A DNA stretch of 8,875 nucleotides, from assembly GCA_023416055.1 (NCBI GenBank), contig JAEZIH010000122.1, forward strand, positions 1-8,875. Reading direction: 5' to 3'. This DNA is from Pseudomonadota bacterium. GTDB taxonomy: Bacteria; Pseudomonadota; Alphaproteobacteria; Caulobacterales; Caulobacteraceae. A model generated the notes under the pieces. It searched no databases. It had not been told where the DNA came from and saw only the letters and a list, made by a program, of their open reading frames with translations. Shown here piece after piece: positions 5,956-8,875 of the stretch. The stretch's first letter is position 1. Every line of letters starts with the position of its first letter. Made by a program: the position numbers and the translations under genes.

Positions 5956-7592
5956 GGCGGCGTCGCTGGAGGCACGGGAGGGGCGACGATGCCGACAGCC
6001 CAGCTCCACGGGCTTCCGCCGGCGGCCCTGCGGCGGCAGACCTCGGTCTCGCGCAGCTCGAACATGCCGGGCATCAGCCGGTCGCGGGGGGCAGGCTGAT
6101 CCTCGAAGGCCATGTACGAGCCTGAGCGATCGTAGGCAGGCCATTCGGGCGCGTCCGGCGCCGAAGGGACGCCGGTGCGGGCGAAGCTGGCCCAGTAGGC
6201 CATCATGGTCCGGGAAAGCGCGTGCTCCTCCGGCGTATCAGGCATGGCCGGCCAACGCGGCGGCAGGCGGTCGAAGGCGCCGAAGACATATGGGATTTCG
6301 GCGGCGTGGAAGGCATGCAGCCCCGCCTCGTCGGCGGCCGGGTAGCCATGATCGAAGAAGTAGAGATAGGCCGGCTGACCCAGGCGGGTCTGCAGCCGCG
6401 CCATCCGCACCGCGGTCCAGCTGTAGAGGGCGTCGCGGGGCGCAGCCAGCACGCTCTCCTCGAGGTCGCTGGACGGATAGAGGGCCAGGAAGGCGTCGGC
6501 GAGATCGCCGTAGCGCTCGCGGATCGCGGCCTCATAGGCAGCGGCGTCCGCCGGAACCGGCGGGGCGAGGACGCGCAGGCTGCGGATTTCGCCCTGGTTG
6601 AAGCCGACCAGCAGGGGCACGGGCGCCTGGTCGCCGTCGTCGAAGCTCTGGACCGGCTGCCTTGTCAGCACCTGGCCGTCGATCGTGCCCCACGGGATAT
6701 AGCCCAGGCCGGGCGTCGTCTCGGCCAGTTGCTGGGCGTCCATCGCCCTCATCTCGGCGAGGTTCTGCTTGCCCAGCTGAGCCTGCAGCCAGAGCCCGAC
6801 CGCTTCGGCGGCAGGCTGGCCGTGCGGCGCGGCGCGCAGCTCGGGCATCGAGAGCATGTAGGCGCTCTGGGCGATGGCGCGATCGAACAGGCCGCGCGCC
6901 CTGGGCGAGGCCATCAGATACATGACGCTGAGCGCCCCGGCCGACTCGCCGGCGATGGTCACGTTGTCAGGGTCGCCGCCGAAGGCCGCGATGTTCTTCT
7001 CCACCCATTTCAGGGCGGCGATCTGGTCCAGCAGGGCGTAGTTCCCAGACACGCCCTGGCGGGACTCGGCGCTGAGCTCCGGATGGGCGAGGAAGCCGAG
7101 GGCGCCAAGCCGGTAGTTGATGGTGACCACCACCAGTCCGTGCTCGGCCGCCATGCGGGCGCCGTCGTACATCGCCTCGCTGCCGGAACCCGAGATCAGG
7201 GAGCCGCCGTGGATCCAGAAGAAGACCGGCGCGTCCGTGACGCCCTCGGGCGCCCAGATGTTCAGCGACAGGCAGTCCTCGCTCATCTCCGGAGACTCGG
7301 CGGGGGCGTAGATGCTGGTTCCGCGCGCGGTGGGCTGGGGGCAGGCGGGGCCGAAGCGGGTCGCGTCCCGCGTCTCGCGCCAGGCCGGAACCTCGGCGGG
7401 CGGCCGCCAGCGGCGCCAGCCCGTCGGGGGCAGGGCGTAGGGGATGCCCTTGAAGGCGGTGACGCCGTCGAGGGCCTGCCCCCTGACCGGGCCGGCCGGG
7501 GCCGTGACCACGGGGTCGGTCGCCGCAGCCGCCGGCTGGGCCGCGGCGAGGACCAGAAGCGCCGAGAGGGCGCAGGCGGTTGAGCGCATCAT
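5946..7592 (-). CDS. Exported type-B carboxylesterase
   Basis: This 548-residue protein is a carboxylesterase of the cholinesterase/pNB-esterase family, hydrolysing carboxylic esters, probably in the periplasm. A signal peptide is evident: MMRSTACALS, then a hydrophobic Ala/Leu core, with likely cleavage after the AAA near residue 24. Family landmarks follow in order: FKGIPYALPP (47-56), EDCLSLNIW (105-113), the oxyanion HGG (128-130), NYRLGALGF (159-167), and the nucleophile elbow GESAGA with Ser217. Glu335 in FNQGEIRS and His429 in AFHAAEIPYVFG complete the Ser-Glu-His triad. The domain ends near residue 500 (ELRETEVCRRR). A Pro-rich tail of ~45 residues follows and ends in PPCP, with Cys499 and Cys547 possibly paired. 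The start ATG overlaps the MFS stop (ATGA) and has a strong AGGAGGG seven bases upstream; a second ATG follows immediately. Family and catalysis are secure; the ester substrate is unknown. Confidence 0.95.
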   Translation of the reverse strand: MMRSTACALSALLVLAAAQPAAAATDPVVTAPAGPVRGQALDGVTAFKGIPYALPPTGWRRWRPPAEVPAWRETRDATRFGPACPQPTARGTSIYAPAESPEMSEDCLSLNIWAPEGVTDAPVFFWIHGGSLISGSGSEAMYDGARMAAEHGLVVVTINYRLGALGFLAHPELSAESRQGVSGNYALLDQIAALKWVEKNIAAFGGDPDNVTIAGESAGALSVMYLMASPRARGLFDRAIAQSAYMLSMPELRAAPHGQPAAEAVGLWLQAQLGKQNLAEMRAMDAQQLAETTPGLGYIPWGTIDGQVLTRQPVQSFDDGDQAPVPLLVGFNQGEIRSLRVLAPPVPADAAAYEAAIRERYGDLADAFLALYPSSDLEESVLAAPRDALYSWTAVRMARLQTRLGQPAYLYFFDHGYPAADEAGLHAFHAAEIPYVFGAFDRLPPRWPAMPDTPEEHALSRTMMAYWASFARTGVPSAPDAPEWPAYDRSGSYMAFEDQPAPRDRLMPGMFELRETEVCRRRAAGGSPWSWAVGIVAPPVPPATPPCP

Positions 7593-8875
7593 GCCGCGGC
7601 CCTCCTGGCCTGGGATTGCTGACGCAGCGCCCTGGCCAGCCAAAGGAAGAGGGCGATGGCCAGCAGGTAGAACGGGGTCAGGGTGTAGAAGGCCATCTGC
7701 AGCGAGGTTTCCGGATTGGTCCGGGCGAAGAAGTCGCTGGCGAAACCGAGGTAGGTCGGGCCGAAACCCAGGCCCACCATGTTCATCACCAGCAGCAGCA
7801 GGGCGCCGGCCAGTACGCGCTGGTCGGGGCGAACCTCTTCCTGGACCAGGGTCACCGCCGGCGAGAGATAGAAGTAGTTGAGACCCATGGGCAGCAGCAG
7901 GAAGGCGAGGGCCAGCGGCCAGCTGGGCGCCCAGATGAAGCCGATGAACAGCGGCACGGCGAGGGCCAGGCCGATGGCCGGGACGTAGCCGTAGGCGGAT
8001 TTCCAGCGTCGCGCGAACAGGTCCACCAGCCGGCCGGAGACGAGCATGCCCGCGCTGGCGCCCACCAGAACCAGCAGGGCGTACCAGACGGCCACGTCCT
8101 CGAGGGTCATGCCCTTCTCGCGCATCAGGAAGAGCACCGCGAAGCCGAGCAGGGCGTAGGTGATGAACTGGGTGGCGGCGCAGGCCAGCGAGCAACGCAG
8201 CAGGACCGGATCGGTGAAGAACATCTTGCAGGTCGCCCAGAAGCCGGGCGTCGGCGTGGCGGGCGCCGGATCGGCGGCCGGAGCAGCGGCGTCAGCCGTC
8301 TCCACGTCCAGGCCGCCGCGGCGCGGCTCGCGCACGAAGAGCCAGATGATCGCCGCGGTCAGCACCCCGATGACCCCTACCCAGATGAAGGCCTGGCGCC
8401 AGGAATAGGTCGAGGCGATCGAGGCGCCGAAGGCGACGCCCAGCGCCATGCCGATCGGCGGACCCATGTTGAAGAGGCTGAGGGCCGTGCCGCGCGAACC
8501 CCGCGGGAAGTAGTCGGAGATGATGGCGTAGGACGGCGGCACCCCGCCGGCCTCGCCCACGCCGACGGCCATGCGGGCCAGCGCCAGCTGCGGATAGCTG
8601 GTGGCCATGCCGCAGGCTGCGGTGGCGGCGCTCCACAGGCCACAGGCAATGGCCAGCACCTTGGTCCGGTTGGTCCGGTCGGCTAGCCAGCCGACTGGGA
8701 TGGCAAGGAAGCAGTAGAAGAGGGCGAAGAAGAACCCCGTCAGCAGGCCCAGCTGGCCGTCGGTTACGCCGATATCGTCCTGGATCGGCTTGGCGAGGAT
8801 GCCCAGCAGCTGGCGGTCGAGGAAGTTCAGCACGTAGACGAAGCAGAGCACCGCCAGAACGAACCAGGCCCGGGC
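7589..8875 (-). CDS. MFS transporter, spinster-like (5' end outside window)
   Basis: This is the C-terminal 428 residues of a major facilitator superfamily carrier in the inner membrane. The frame stays open to the window edge. Residues before the GTG at 8851 (ARAWFVLAV) continue the first membrane helix, so the true start lies beyond 8875 and probably only a short N-terminal piece is missing. NFLDRQ in helix 1, the motif A loop GWLADRTNRTKV (about 62-73 of the visible protein) and RMAVGVGEAGGVPPSY in helix 4 are typical of the bacterial spinster-like subgroup. A central cytoplasmic loop rich in Ala, Pro and Asp follows the REPRRG after helix 6, and about six further hydrophobic helices complete the 12-helix layout. 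It ends in a short basic tail (SQARRAAA). Its stop overlaps the esterase start, so it is probably the first visible gene of the operon and the carrier for its substrate or product. Direction of transport is not known. Confidence 0.92.
   Translation of the reverse strand, partial: ARAWFVLAVLCFVYVLNFLDRQLLGILAKPIQDDIGVTDGQLGLLTGFFFALFYCFLAIPVGWLADRTNRTKVLAIACGLWSAATAACGMATSYPQLALARMAVGVGEAGGVPPSYAIISDYFPRGSRGTALSLFNMGPPIGMALGVAFGASIASTYSWRQAFIWVGVIGVLTAAIIWLFVREPRRGGLDVETADAAAPAADPAPATPTPGFWATCKMFFTDPVLLRCSLACAATQFITYALLGFAVLFLMREKGMTLEDVAVWYALLVLVGASAGMLVSGRLVDLFARRWKSAYGYVPAIGLALAVPLFIGFIWAPSWPLALAFLLLPMGLNYFYLSPAVTLVQEEVRPDQRVLAGALLLLVMNMVGLGFGPTYLGFASDFFARTNPETSLQMAFYTLTPFYLLAIALFLWLARALRQQSQARRAAA
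7600..7606 (-). promoter_or_regulatory. Strong ribosome binding site for the esterase gene
   Basis: On the minus strand AGGAGGG lies seven bases before the ATG at 7592, inside the end of the MFS gene. It selects 7592 rather than the adjacent ATG at 7589 or the much longer open frame upstream. Confidence 0.85.

Noticed and set aside
4183..6099. Long plus-strand open frame of 638 codons opposite the ligase gene
   Set aside because: It is the antisense shadow of the acyl-CoA ligase and TetR genes. It is rich in Gly, Arg, Gln and His with no domain motif, while the minus strand carries a complete set of ligase motifs.
7593..8195. N-terminal extension of the esterase frame into the MFS gene (would make a 749-residue protein)
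   Set aside because: The extension lacks membrane or domain character. The strong AGGAGGG and signal peptide at 7592 define the start.
7580..8686. Plus-strand open frame of 368 codons opposite the MFS gene
   Set aside because: Its composition is hydrophilic and low-complexity (Gln, Gly, His, Arg), as expected for the reverse complement of membrane helices. The MFS reading is clear.

Overview
The window is very GC-rich, densely packed DNA. High G+C, signal peptides, AGGAGG-type ribosome binding sites, ATGA start/stop overlaps and the gene families present all fit an alphaproteobacterium. I would guess Caulobacterales (Phenylobacterium/Caulobacter/Brevundimonas type) or Sphingomonadales; this is an inference from style, not from a marker gene. 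There are no RNA genes, insertion sequences, phage genes or CRISPR repeats that I can see.

Left part (1-2714). The first 74 bases are homopolymer-rich G/C runs with no gene. A minus-strand exported alpha/beta hydrolase (75-1085) diverges from a plus-strand cluster across a 158-base region that holds two small perfect inverted repeats. The plus-strand cluster has a small secreted protein of unknown function (1244-1645), a possible 42-codon ORF (1642-1770), and an exported protein with two NTF2/DUF4440-like modules (1767-2672). The possible 42-codon ORF overlaps both neighbours by ATGA. The cluster ends in a strong hairpin terminator (2679-2714).

Right part (2735-8875). Five minus-strand genes form one compact, apparently co-transcribed unit, read right to left: a spinster-like MFS transporter (5' end outside the window), an exported type-B carboxylesterase, an AMP-forming acyl-CoA ligase, a TetR-family regulator, and an HSD17B4-like short-chain dehydrogenase. 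The first four are joined by start/stop overlaps; the last lies 40 bases downstream with its own ribosome binding site. The unit converges on the plus-strand cluster at the 2679-2714 hairpin.

A reasonable reading of the right part is an ester-catabolism module. An ester is hydrolysed by the exported esterase and the product is imported by the MFS carrier. The carboxylic acid is activated to its CoA thioester by the ligase, and a (3-hydroxy)acyl-CoA or related alcohol is oxidised by the dehydrogenase, with local control by TetR. The individual families are well supported. The pathway and substrate are inference. The least explained parts are the secreted protein/small ORF/double-NTF2 cluster and its divergent regulatory region.
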